Of a stretch of 64,000 nucleotides of DNA, positions 25,124-35,975 are shown piece by piece (the first letter of the stretch is position 1; each line of letters begins with the position of its first letter). This DNA is from Kitasatospora sp. Root107 (GTDB lineage Bacteria; Actinomycetota; Actinomycetes; Streptomycetales; Streptomycetaceae). The translations under genes and the position numbers were made by a program. The DNA is taken from the NCBI RefSeq assembly GCF_001424875.1, contig NZ_LMCT01000012.1:633858-697857 (forward strand). Direction: 5' to 3'. A model generated the notes under the pieces. It searched no databases and was not told the DNA's origin. It was given only the letters and a program-made list of their open reading frames with translations.

Positions 25124-27460
25124 ATGACCCTCGACGTCTCCGCCGCACCCATCGCCTCCGACACCACCGACCACGCCCCGCCCGGCCTCCGCGGGCGGCT
25201 GGCCCGGGATCTGCCGGCCTCGCTGGTGGTCTTCCTGATCGCCGTCCCGTTCTCGCTCGGCATCGCGCTGGCCACCGGCGCCCCGCTCACCGCCGGGCTG
25301 GTGGCCGCCGCCGTCGGCGGCCTGGTCGCCGGGGCGCTCGGCGGCACCCCGCTCCAGGTGACCGGCCCGTCCGCCGCGCTGACCGTGATCATCGCCGGTC
25401 TGATCGCCCAGTTCGGCTGGCAGGTCACCTGCGCGGTCACGGTGGCCGCCGGGCTGTTGCAACTGCTGCTCGGTACGTTCCGGGTGGCCCGGTCCGCACT
25501 GGCCGTCTCCCCCGCCGTGGTCCACGGCATGCTGGCCGGCGTCGGGATCACCATCGCCATCGCCCAGCTGCACGTGGTGCTCGGCGGATCGCCGCAGAGC
25601 GCCGCGCTGGCCAATCTGATCGCGCTGCCCGGTCAGCTCTCGGTACCGCACCTGCCCGCGCTCGCGGTCGGCGGGCTCGCGATCGTGCTGCTCTTCGCCT
25701 GGCCCCGGCTCGGTCTGCTGCCCGGCCGGGCCGGGCGGATCGGCGCCGTCGCCGCCCGGGTGCCCGCCGCGCTGGTCGCGGTGGCGGCCGCCACCGGGCT
25801 CTCGATCGGCCTCGGCCTCACGCTGGCCCGGGTCGAGCTGCCCACCTGGGAGCAGCACGACTTCGCCGCCCTCCCCTCACCCGCCCAGCTCGGCGCGCAC
25901 TGGCCGGTGCTGCTGGCCGCCGTGCTGACGGTGACGGCGGTGGCCGGCGTGGAGTCGCTGCTCTCCGCCGTCGCGGTCGGCCGGATGGCGCCAGGACCGA
26001 TCGACCTGGACCGCGAGCTGCGCGGCCAGGGCATCGCGAATCTGGTCACCGGTCTGCTCGGTGGTCTGCCGGTGGCCGGCGGCGCGGTCCGCAGCACCGC
26101 CAACATCCGGGCCGGAGCGGCCAGTCGGTGGTCCGCCGTGCTGCACGGGGTCTGGGTGATGGTGGCCGCCCTCGCGCTCGGCGGCGGTCTGCGGCGGATC
26201 CCGCTGGCCGCGCTGGCCGCCCTGGTGCTGGTGGTCGGCATCCAGATGGTCAGCTTCGCGCACATCCGCCGGGTGCACCGGCACCGGGAGTTCCCGGTCT
26301 ACCTGGCCACCGTGCTCGGCGTGGTGCTGCTCGACGTCCCGCTCGGGGTGCTGCTCGGCGGCGGGGTCGCCGCCCTGCTCGCGCTGTACCGGCTGACCCG
26401 GGCCCATGTCGACGTGCTGGCCGAGCCGGACGGCTCCTGGACGGTGCGTACGCACGGCCCGCTGACCTTCGCCGTGGTGCCCCGGCTCAGCCGGGCGCTG
26501 GCCGGCATCCCGGCCGGCGCCCAGGTGACGGTCAGTCATGACGGCTCGTTCCTGGACCACGCGGCCTACGAGCAGGTGCACGCCTGGCGGGCCGGCCACC
26601 AGGCGGCGGGCGGCCGGGTCTCGATGCTGACCGAGCTCGACGAGGAGGTGCTGGACCCGGACGGCACTCTCCGGGCGGGCAGTTCGCCCGGCCCGCACCG
26701 CTGCCGCGCCTGGACGCCCTGGGGCGGCCACCACTGCATCGAGCCCGGCACCGACGACCCGCACGGCCGCCTGCTGGACGGCGTGCGCGGATTCCAGCAG
26801 CACACCGCCCACCTGGTCAGGCCCGAGCTGGCCCGGCTGGCCCGGGAGGGCCAGACGCCCTCCCAGCTCTTCCTCACCTGTGCCGACTCCCGGCTGGTGA
26901 CCAGCATGATCACCAGCAGCGGCCCGGGCGACATGTTCACCGTCCGCAACGTCGGCAACCTCGTCCCGGCCCCGTACGAGCCCGGCGCGGCCGACGACTC
27001 GGTGGCGGCCGCCGTGCAGTACGCGGTGGAGGTGCTGGAGGTGCGCTCCATCACCATCTGCGGGCACTCCGGCTGCGGGGCGATGAAGGCCCTGCTGGAC
27101 GGCGTGCACCTGGCCCCAGGACCGCCCACCCCGCTCGGGCGCTGGCTGCGCAACGGCCGGGGCTCGCTGGACCGGCTGCGCCGGGCCCCCGCCGGGTTCG
27201 CCGACCGGCCGGTGGTCAGCGAGGTGGAGCAGCTCTGCATCACCAACGTGGTCCAGCAGTTGGACCAACTGCTGGCCCACCCGGCCGTGGAGCGGCGGGT
27301 CGCGGCGGGCACCCTGCGGCTGGTCGGCATGTACTTCGACTTCGCCGACGCCCAGGCGTATGTGCTGGACCCGGCGCTGCGCAGCTTCGTCCCGGTCTCG
27401 AAGCAACGGCGGAGACCGACCGAGCCCGACCCCACCGAGAGCCCGCGCCTGGCGGCCTGA
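25124..27460 (+). CDS. SulP-family anion transporter fused to beta-carbonic anhydrase
   Basis: 778 residues. Residues about 25-420 are a SulP transporter (GTPLQVTGPSAAL, GMLAGVGITIAI, GLLGGLPVAGGAVRSTANI). A short STAS-like linker (VSHDGSFLDHAAYEQV) is followed by a beta-carbonic anhydrase with zinc ligands C586, H648 and C651 and the paired D588/R590 (CADSR, GHSGCGAM). This fusion suggests bicarbonate or another anion transport coupled to CO2/bicarbonate conversion at the inner face of the membrane. Conserved in streptomycetes and mycobacteria. Its stop lies 7 bp from that of the convergent NlpC-like gene. Confidence 0.92.
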   Translation: MTLDVSAAPIASDTTDHAPPGLRGRLARDLPASLVVFLIAVPFSLGIALATGAPLTAGLVAAAVGGLVAGALGGTPLQVTGPSAALTVIIAGLIAQFGWQVTCAVTVAAGLLQLLLGTFRVARSALAVSPAVVHGMLAGVGITIAIAQLHVVLGGSPQSAALANLIALPGQLSVPHLPALAVGGLAIVLLFAWPRLGLLPGRAGRIGAVAARVPAALVAVAAATGLSIGLGLTLARVELPTWEQHDFAALPSPAQLGAHWPVLLAAVLTVTAVAGVESLLSAVAVGRMAPGPIDLDRELRGQGIANLVTGLLGGLPVAGGAVRSTANIRAGAASRWSAVLHGVWVMVAALALGGGLRRIPLAALAALVLVVGIQMVSFAHIRRVHRHREFPVYLATVLGVVLLDVPLGVLLGGGVAALLALYRLTRAHVDVLAEPDGSWTVRTHGPLTFAVVPRLSRALAGIPAGAQVTVSHDGSFLDHAAYEQVHAWRAGHQAAGGRVSMLTELDEEVLDPDGTLRAGSSPGPHRCRAWTPWGGHHCIEPGTDDPHGRLLDGVRGFQQHTAHLVRPELARLAREGQTPSQLFLTCADSRLVTSMITSSGPGDMFTVRNVGNLVPAPYEPGAADDSVAAAVQYAVEVLEVRSITICGHSGCGAMKALLDGVHLAPGPPTPLGRWLRNGRGSLDRLRRAPAGFADRPVVSEVEQLCITNVVQQLDQLLAHPAVERRVAAGTLRLVGMYFDFADAQAYVLDPALRSFVPVSKQRRRPTEPDPTESPRLAA

Positions 27461-27467
27461 CCCACCG

Positions 27468-28013
27468 TCAGGCACCGAGCAGCTTCGCCAGATCGGCCGG
27501 GGTGACGTAGCCGGGCCAGCGGCCGTCGGTGAAGAGGTGCACTCCGGAATCCCAGTAGCACTGGTCGACCAGCTGGGAGCAGATCATGTGCCTGCTGTCG
27601 GCGACATACTTCCTGAGCAGTGGTCCGATCGGGAGGTGGAAGCGGTGCGCGGCCAGCGCGAAGTAGTCGGCCACGCTGTACGGGGTGCCGACGTAGCCCC
27701 GGGCGGCCGCGACCACTGCCCGGCGCTGCTCGTCGGTCAGCGGGATCCGCCCGGTCGACCAGAGGGTGGGGCGGTTGTCGTAGACGGAGAGCGGTCGGAG
27801 TTCGGCCCCGCCGGGCTGGGCCTCGACCAGCTCGCCGTTCCCGACGTGGACGAAGGCGTGCTCGTAGTCGGCGAATCCGTCGCCGTTGAGCCACTGGCCG
27901 ATCCTGATCAGACGGCCGCCGTGGCCGCCCATCCGGACCACGGCGAAGTCGCCGGGCTGCGGTTCGGACCGGGGCGCGGAAAGGGAGTCGGTGCTCGCGG
28001 GAAGTCCGGACAT
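27468..28013 (-). CDS. YiiX/NlpC-P60-like cysteine hydrolase
   Basis: 181 residues from ATG 28013 with GGGGGGA upstream. Motifs fit the permuted papain-like YiiX/YebB group of NlpC/P60 proteins: an early QPGDFAVV and HAFVHVGNGELVEA (histidine), later YSVADYFALAAH and HMICSQLVDQ (catalytic cysteine). Such enzymes cleave amide or thioester bonds in peptides or lipids; the target is unknown. No signal peptide, so probably cytoplasmic. Confidence 0.72.
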   Translation of the reverse strand: MSGLPASTDSLSAPRSEPQPGDFAVVRMGGHGGRLIRIGQWLNGDGFADYEHAFVHVGNGELVEAQPGGAELRPLSVYDNRPTLWSTGRIPLTDEQRRAVVAAARGYVGTPYSVADYFALAAHRFHLPIGPLLRKYVADSRHMICSQLVDQCYWDSGVHLFTDGRWPGYVTPADLAKLLGA

Positions 28014-28299
28014 GGCTGTCCCCCCACCAGGGCGGGTCACGGCCGGCCCGGTGCCGGTCGGGGCCCCACCCGTGTTGTCAGTGGAGTACCGCCCGGACGG
28101 TCCGTCAAGGCATGCGGCAGATCCGCGACGGACTCTCGGCACCGGACAGACCGCCCCAGTCGGTCAAAGGTCTACACCAATTCTCCGGTGCCTCTTGTCA
28201 ACATGGCGGTTCGCCTGGTGAGCTGTGCGCTGGGACACACGGGACAATCCCTTCCGCACGGGATCTCCCGGCAGACTGAGACTCGATGAGGAGTGCGCG

Positions 28300-30666
<2,367 letters not shown>

Positions 30667-31751
30667 CGCAGCATGTCGTCCGCCGTCGAGCTGAGCGCGG
30701 CCGCACCCGGCAGGGCCGGCAGCCGGAACGACGGCACCCGACGGCCTCGCCGGTAGCCGTGCAACGGCTCCCGGTCCGGTGCACAGGAGGTGTCGATCAG
30801 GCCGAGCGGGCCACAGATCCGGCTGGCCAGCAGCTCCTCGTACCGGACCCCGGCCGCACTCTCCAGCGCCAGCCCGAGCAGCCCGCAGCCGAGGCTGGAG
30901 TAGCGGACCTGCGCTCCCGGCATGCCCCGGACCGGCGTCCGCGGCAGCGCCCGGAGCAGGTGCGGCCGGCTGAAGGTGGCGTACGGGGCGGTGAACCAGC
31001 GCGGCAGCGCCGAGGGCAGCAGGCCGACCGGCAGCCGGGGCAGGCCCGAGGTGTGGGTGGCCAGGTGCAGCAGGGTGATCGGCCGGTCCTGCGGGTAGCC
31101 GGGCAGCACCTCGGCGGGCAGGTAGCGGTCGATCGGATCCTCGTACCGGACCTCGCCGCTGGCGACCATCTCGGCGAGCAGCAGTCCGGTGAAGGTCTTG
31201 GTGACCGAGCCGAGCGCGAAGCGGGTGTCGGCGCGCACCGGACGGGCGCCGGACCGGTCGGCGTACCCCCGGCAGACCACCGTCCGTTCGTTGCCCCGGA
31301 TGACGGCGACCGCGACGCCGCCGGTCGGCGAGACCCCGCTGAACAGGGGCCGGAGCAGCTGGGCCAGCTCCGGGGAGAGGTTCGGTAACGGGGGCGCGGG
31401 ACGGTCGTCGGTTATCTGACTGGACATCAGGAGCTCCGGGATCAGGAGAAAACCGCCCGGACCGGGCGGCATATGCCCCTGACGATAGGAATGCCACCGC
31501 CCGGCCGCACCGTGCGGCAGCCATCCGAGCGAGCGCACGGAAGGGGCGCGCACCGGTCGGCCGCCGAGATCCCGAGCGGAAGTCAGTTCTCTTCATAAAA
31601 TAGGCAAACCGGACACCGCCTCAAGGTCCCAGAGCCCGCCCGTTAGACTGTCAAAAACACAACAAGATTTCTGAGGCGCGCCGGGAAGACTGGTCGGCAC
31701 CGCACCACCGGTGTATCCGTTTGCCGCTCCCCGCCCTGGAGGTCTCCCGTC

Positions 31752-33050
31752 GTGGCCACGCCACCGCCCACCCCGACCCGCCGTCAGTTCCTCGGACGGC
31801 TCTCGCTGCCCGAGCGGACGTACCTCACCGACGCGCTGCGCACCGAGACCGTGGGCGGCATCCTCCTCCTGCTGGCCGCCGCCGCGGCGCTCCTCTGGGC
31901 GAACCTCTGGCCCGGCTCGTACGACACCGTCCGCGAGTACACCATCGGCCCGTCCTCGCCGCTGCACCTCGACCTCAGCCTGGACGCCTGGGCCAAGGAC
32001 GGGCTGCTGACCATCTTCTTCTTCGTGGCCGGGATCGAGCTCAAGCGCGAGTTCGTCGCGGGTGAGCTGCGCAGCCCGAGCGCCGCGATGCTGCCGGTGG
32101 TGGCGGCGGTCTGCGGCGTGGCACTGCCCGCGATCGTCTACGCGGTGGCCAACTCGGGCCCCGGCGGGCACCCGGGCGGCTGGGCCATCCCGACCGCCAC
32201 CGACATCGCCTTCGCGCTCGGTGTGCTGGCCGTGGTGGGCAGTCACCTGCCGTCCGCGCTGCGGGCGTTCCTGCTCACGCTGGCCGTGGTGGACGACCTG
32301 ATCGCGATCCTGATCATCGCGGTGTTCTACAGCTCGGGCATCGAGTTCTGGGCGCTCGGGCTGTCGGTGGCCGGTCTGGTGCTGTTCTGGTTCCTGCACC
32401 GGCACGGGGTGCACGGCTGGTACCTGTACGTGCCGCTGGCCTTCCTGATCTGGGCGCTGATGCACGAGAGCGGGGTGCACGCCACCGTCTCCGGTGTCGC
32501 CATGGGCCTGATCCTGCGCTGCCACAAGGTCGGGGACGAGAAGGTCTCCCCCGGTGAGCACATCGAGCACCAGGTCCGGCCGCTGTCGGCGGGCTTCGCG
32601 GTGCCGGTCTTCGCCCTGTTCGCGGCCGGGGTGTCGATCAGCGGCCCGGCGCTCGGCGAGGTGTTCACCCAGGCGGCGCCGCTCGGCATCGTGCTCGGCC
32701 TGCTGGTCGGCAAGACGGTGGGCATCTTCGGTGGCACCTGGCTGGCCGCCAGATTCACCAGGGCCGAGCTGAACCCGCAGCTCCGATGGGCCGACCTGTT
32801 CGCGGTCTCGACCCTGGCGGGCATCGGCTTCACCGTCTCGCTGCTGATCAGCGAACTGGCCTTCCCGGACGACCCGGCGCTGGCCGACCGGGCCAAGGCC
32901 GCCGTACTGGTCGGCTCGCTGCTCTGCGCGCTGGTCGCCACCGTGCTGCTCAAACTCCGCAACCGGCACTACCAGCAGCTGGTGGACGAGGAGAACCTCG
33001 ACTCGGACAACGACGGCATCCCCGACGTCTACCAGCAGCCTGCGCACTGA
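31752..33050 (+). CDS. nhaA: Na+/H+ antiporter NhaA
   Basis: 432 residues from GTG 31752 behind GGAGG. About 11-12 membrane helices. Diagnostic NhaA sequences are present: FFFVAGIELKREFV, IPTATDIAFALGVLAV and LTLAVVDDLIAI, the last with the paired aspartates that bind Na+ and H+. The last 12 residues, DSDNDGIPDVYQ, look like a calcium-binding type-3 repeat, which is unusual for NhaA. Exports sodium in exchange for protons. Confidence 0.95.
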   Translation: MATPPPTPTRRQFLGRLSLPERTYLTDALRTETVGGILLLLAAAAALLWANLWPGSYDTVREYTIGPSSPLHLDLSLDAWAKDGLLTIFFFVAGIELKREFVAGELRSPSAAMLPVVAAVCGVALPAIVYAVANSGPGGHPGGWAIPTATDIAFALGVLAVVGSHLPSALRAFLLTLAVVDDLIAILIIAVFYSSGIEFWALGLSVAGLVLFWFLHRHGVHGWYLYVPLAFLIWALMHESGVHATVSGVAMGLILRCHKVGDEKVSPGEHIEHQVRPLSAGFAVPVFALFAAGVSISGPALGEVFTQAAPLGIVLGLLVGKTVGIFGGTWLAARFTRAELNPQLRWADLFAVSTLAGIGFTVSLLISELAFPDDPALADRAKAAVLVGSLLCALVATVLLKLRNRHYQQLVDEENLDSDNDGIPDVYQQPAH

Positions 33051-33216
33051 CCCGGCATCACCCCTGAGGTCCCGTCAGGTGACACGCCGTCGCCCGAGGG
33101 GTGCCCCGGAGTGGTGCCGGACTGGCCGCTAGGGGCATGATTCAGAGCTGTCGGCAACAAACCCGCCACCGCAACTGCCCGGCCTCGTGAACCGGCCTCG
33201 TGAAGGAGAACCGCTG

Positions 33217-33693
33217 ATGCCCGCAGGAACCGCAGACCCGACCAGCGACGCCCGGGCGCCCTACGAGGGCGAGCGTTCGGTAGGGCAGCTGTTCGCGGCG
33301 GCCACCGCCGACCTGTCCGCCCTGGTGCACGACGAGATCGCACTCGCCAAGGCGGAGATCCGACAGGACGTCAAGCGCGGGGTCTCCGGCGGCGTCTCGC
33401 TCGCCGTCGCCGGTGTGGTCGCGCTGGCCGCGGTGCCGATGCTGAGCTTCGCCGCCGCGTACGGGCTGCAGGCGCTCGGGCTGACCCTCGGCTGGTCGTT
33501 CCTGATCGTGGCCGGGGCCTACCTGCTGCTGGCCGCGCTGCTCGGGCTGCTGGCGCTGCGCTCGTTCAAGAAGATCGAGAAGCCGCACCGCACCATCGAG
33601 GGCGCGCAGAAGACCGCGGACGTCCTGAAGAACGCCCGGCCGCGGCCGGCCACCCAGGAGGAGATCGACCGGGGCCTGGGCCGCCGCCCCTGA
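33217..33693 (+). CDS. Holin-superfamily III-like membrane protein (DUF1469)
   Basis: 158 residues from ATG 33217 behind AAGGAGA. ERSVGQLFAAATADLSALVHDEIALAKAEIRQDV is the DUF1469 amphipathic start, followed by two membrane helices (about 62-85 and 93-120) and a basic end. Called phage holin family by convention; here it is a core chromosomal gene beside nhaA and not part of a phage. Function unknown. Confidence 0.8.
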   Translation: MPAGTADPTSDARAPYEGERSVGQLFAAATADLSALVHDEIALAKAEIRQDVKRGVSGGVSLAVAGVVALAAVPMLSFAAAYGLQALGLTLGWSFLIVAGAYLLLAALLGLLALRSFKKIEKPHRTIEGAQKTADVLKNARPRPATQEEIDRGLGRRP

Positions 33694-33697
33694 CCCG

Positions 33698-33739
33698 GCG
33701 CTCCTGACCCCGTGCTCCTGACCCCGTGCTCCTGACCCC
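33698..33739. repeat. Three tandem 14-bp repeats
   Basis: Unit GTGCTCCTGACCCC (first copy starts GCG) repeated three times just after the holin-like gene. Each carries a TGA, giving stops in several frames. Confidence 0.7.
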
Positions 33740-33759
33740 ACCGCGCCGACCGCCAACGG

Positions 33760-33792
33760 CGCCGGTGTCACAGAGCATTCACAGCACCGGCG
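33760..33792. promoter_or_regulatory. Inverted repeat upstream of the alpha/beta hydrolase
   Basis: CGCCGGTG, 17 bases containing two TCACA words, then CACCGGCG. It ends 45 bp before the hydrolase start. May be a terminator for the holin-like gene or an operator; not decidable from sequence. Confidence 0.35.
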
Positions 33793-33837
33793 AGTGCCGG
33801 AGACGCGTTCGGCAATCGGGTGTGACACGCTCTCCGT

Positions 33838-34803
33838 ATGCCGCTGGACCAGATGCCCATGCCCTCCCGGGCCAGTACCCCGAGGACCGAGATCACCGAG
33901 ACCCCGTGGGAGCTCCGCTCGGCCGGACCATGGACCCACCGCGACCTGGCGGCGAACGGCGCCCGGTTCCACATCGCCGAGGCCGGTGAGGGCCCGCTGG
34001 TACTGCTGGTGCACGGCTGGCCCGAGTACTGGTGGGCCTGGCGGCACCAGCTGACCGCGCTGGCCGAGGCCGGTTTCCGGGCGGTGGCGCTGGACCTGCG
34101 CGGGGTCGGCGGCAGCGACCGCACCCCGCGCGGCTACGACCCCGGCAACCTGGCGCTGGACATCACCGGCGTGATCCGCTCGCTCGGCGAGCGGCAGGCG
34201 CACCTGGTCGGGCACGCCCTGGGCGGTTCGCTGGCCTGGGTGGCGGCCGTGATGCGGCCCTCGGTGATCCGCAGCCTGACCGTGGTCTCCGCCGCCCACC
34301 CCCGGCAGCTGCGCCGGGCCCTGCTGACGGACCGTCGGCAGATGGCCGCCTTCGACCACGTGCTGAACTTCCAGCGCCCCTGGGTGCCGGAGCGCCGCCT
34401 GGTCGCGGACGACGCGGCCCTGGTCGGCCGCTACCTCACCGAGTGGAGCGGACCCAACCAGCCGGACGCCGAGGCCCTGCACGCGTACCGGCAGGCGGTG
34501 CAGATCCCGAGCACCGCGCACTGCTCGATCGAGCCGTACCGCTGGCTGCTGCGCTCGATGGCGCGGCCGGACGGCATCCAGTTCGCCCGCCGGATGAAGA
34601 AGCCGATCACCGCGCCGACCCTGCACATCCAGGGGGCGGCCGATCCGGTGCTGCTCTCGCACACCGCGCTGGGCGCGGGCGAGTTCGTCGAGGCGCCGTA
34701 CCGCTGGCGGCTGCTGCCCGGGGTCGGGCACTTCCCGCACGAGGAGGCGCCGGCCGAGTTCTCGGCGGAGCTGATCGAGTGGGTCAGGGAGCACCAGAGC
34801 TGA
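33838..34803 (+). CDS. Epoxide-hydrolase-like alpha/beta hydrolase lacking the nucleophile
   Basis: 321 residues. Fold motifs: LLVHGWPEYWWAWRHQL (oxyanion HGxP), LDLRGVGGSDRTPRGYDPGNL and a C-terminal GVGHFPHEEAP histidine, as in epoxide hydrolases; Rv3670 (EphE) is the syntenic homologue. The nucleophile elbow reads VGHALGG, so the position of Asp (epoxide hydrolase) or Ser (esterase) is alanine, A127. Unless another residue serves, the usual covalent mechanism is impossible. It may be a pseudoenzyme or a recent mutation. Confidence 0.85.
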   Translation: MPLDQMPMPSRASTPRTEITETPWELRSAGPWTHRDLAANGARFHIAEAGEGPLVLLVHGWPEYWWAWRHQLTALAEAGFRAVALDLRGVGGSDRTPRGYDPGNLALDITGVIRSLGERQAHLVGHALGGSLAWVAAVMRPSVIRSLTVVSAAHPRQLRRALLTDRRQMAAFDHVLNFQRPWVPERRLVADDAALVGRYLTEWSGPNQPDAEALHAYRQAVQIPSTAHCSIEPYRWLLRSMARPDGIQFARRMKKPITAPTLHIQGAADPVLLSHTALGAGEFVEAPYRWRLLPGVGHFPHEEAPAEFSAELIEWVREHQS

Positions 34804-34919
34804 CCGGCCGACGGCGGCCCGGGTCGCCGGACTTGACGCATGTTCATATGACAAGTGCATAGGACAGTCGGGTCATCCGGTCGCGGTTACGCCGCCCGAT
34901 GGGCGGGCATCCATCCGGT
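34804..34919. other. Non-coding spacer after the hydrolase
   Basis: With the doubtful small gene at 34920-35126 this makes a 342-bp stretch without a secure gene. A locally AT-rich TTGACGCATGTTCATATGAC is present, possibly a promoter box, but no matching -10 was found. Confidence 0.35.
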
Positions 34920-35126
34920 ATGACCTGGATGCCCGACCGCGAAGCTGTCACGCGCCGACGACGCCGCACCAGCAGCTCGCAGCAGCAGCACCCCGAACCA
35001 CACGAGTACGAGACCTACGGCCGGATCGGCCGCCAGCGCGAGACAGAGGCGCATCCGATGGGCATCCCGCGCATCCTCCAGCGGCGCGCCCGCTGGGTGG
35101 GGGCGCGCCTCCGTCGCGAGGAGTGA
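34920..35126 (+). CDS. Possible 68-residue basic protein
   Basis: An open frame from ATG 34920 ending at 35126, rich in Arg and Gln (MTWMPDREAVTRRRRR..., then MGIPRILQRRARWVGARLRREE). The final 22 residues begin with their own ATG (35058) and could be a minimal amphipathic peptide. No family or ribosome site is recognised, and high-GC chance frames look similar. Listed because the strand is otherwise empty here. Confidence 0.25.
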   Translation: MTWMPDREAVTRRRRRTSSSQQQHPEPHEYETYGRIGRQRETEAHPMGIPRILQRRARWVGARLRREE

Positions 35127-35145
35127 GCCGACGTCAGAACCGCCG

Positions 35146-35847
35146 TCAGGTGAGCACGGTCGGCGAGACCGCCGTGAACCAGAGCAGCACGAAGGTCGCC
35201 ACCGACATGATCGGCACCAGCACCTTGGTCTCCACCGAGTTGCCGGTGCGCTTGATCAGCACCACCTCGTAACGCTCCTTGTGCGGCCAGAGCAGTGGCG
35301 CGCCCTTCTTGGTCAGGCAGTCGCCCAGCAGGTGCGCCAGGGTGCCCAGCGCGACCGCGTACGGCAGCCAGCCGGGCGCGTTGGGCATCCAGTTGTTCAT
35401 CCCGGCGGTGCCGAGCACCGAGAGGCCGATGATGGTGATCCACATCGTCGGCCCGTCGCCCGGCGGGTGCAGCCGCAGTGCCCGGATCGCCAGCGCGAGC
35501 AGGAAGAACGTCATCGCCAGGGTGAAGTTGCGGCCCAGGAAGCTGACGCCCGCCCAGGTGCCGCCACCCATCAGCGCGACGAACAGCAGCGAGTGGGTGG
35601 CCTTCCGGTGCCCGCCGGAGGCCCAGGCGACGAAGCGGCAGAGCGCCTTGGAGATCGGGCCGAGGAAGTTGGCGATCGTCCCGTCGTGGTGGTCCAGGTC
35701 GGGCAGCAGTGCCGCACCGGCCGCCAGGATGGTGCCCATCATGACGTCGGCGGGCGCCAGGTGGACGTCGAACAGCATCGGCGCCAGGAACGGCGCGGTG
35801 CCCGCGTACAGCATCGCTCCGCTGACCGCGTGCGAGTGACCCATCAT
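35146..35847 (-). CDS. YdjM-like membrane-bound metal-dependent hydrolase
   Basis: 233 residues from ATG 35847 (GGAGG upstream). Family pattern of the YdjM/DUF457 group: MGHSHAVSG at the start, LLPDLDHHDGTIA (metal-binding Asp/His), GGHRKATHSLLF and GTLAHLLGDCLTKKG (further His/Asp), set among five or six membrane helices. Proposed metal-dependent hydrolase on the membrane; substrate unknown. The E. coli relative is part of the SOS regulon, but no LexA box was recognised here. Confidence 0.82.
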   Translation of the reverse strand: MMGHSHAVSGAMLYAGTAPFLAPMLFDVHLAPADVMMGTILAAGAALLPDLDHHDGTIANFLGPISKALCRFVAWASGGHRKATHSLLFVALMGGGTWAGVSFLGRNFTLAMTFFLLALAIRALRLHPPGDGPTMWITIIGLSVLGTAGMNNWMPNAPGWLPYAVALGTLAHLLGDCLTKKGAPLLWPHKERYEVVLIKRTGNSVETKVLVPIMSVATFVLLWFTAVSPTVLT

Positions 35848-35975
35848 GACCGGCCGTCCTCCAATGCCCCGTACTGCGTCTGACCTGCCGTCGGACCCGT
35901 TGTGCCGCACGGCTGTTGAGCCGAACGGGTGAGCCCGGGGCGACGCTACCAGTCGGCGGCGGACGGGGCGGAGGA

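Noticed and set aside
25877..27475. 532-residue antisense frame over SulP-carbonic anhydrase
   Set aside because: Shadow frame; third-position GC supports only the plus-strand gene.
33217..33693. Prophage
   Set aside because: The holin-like DUF1469 protein is a core gene here; no other phage genes nearby.
33760..33792. Crp binding site before the hydrolase
   Set aside because: TCACA words are present but the GTG-N6-CAC spacing is not met.
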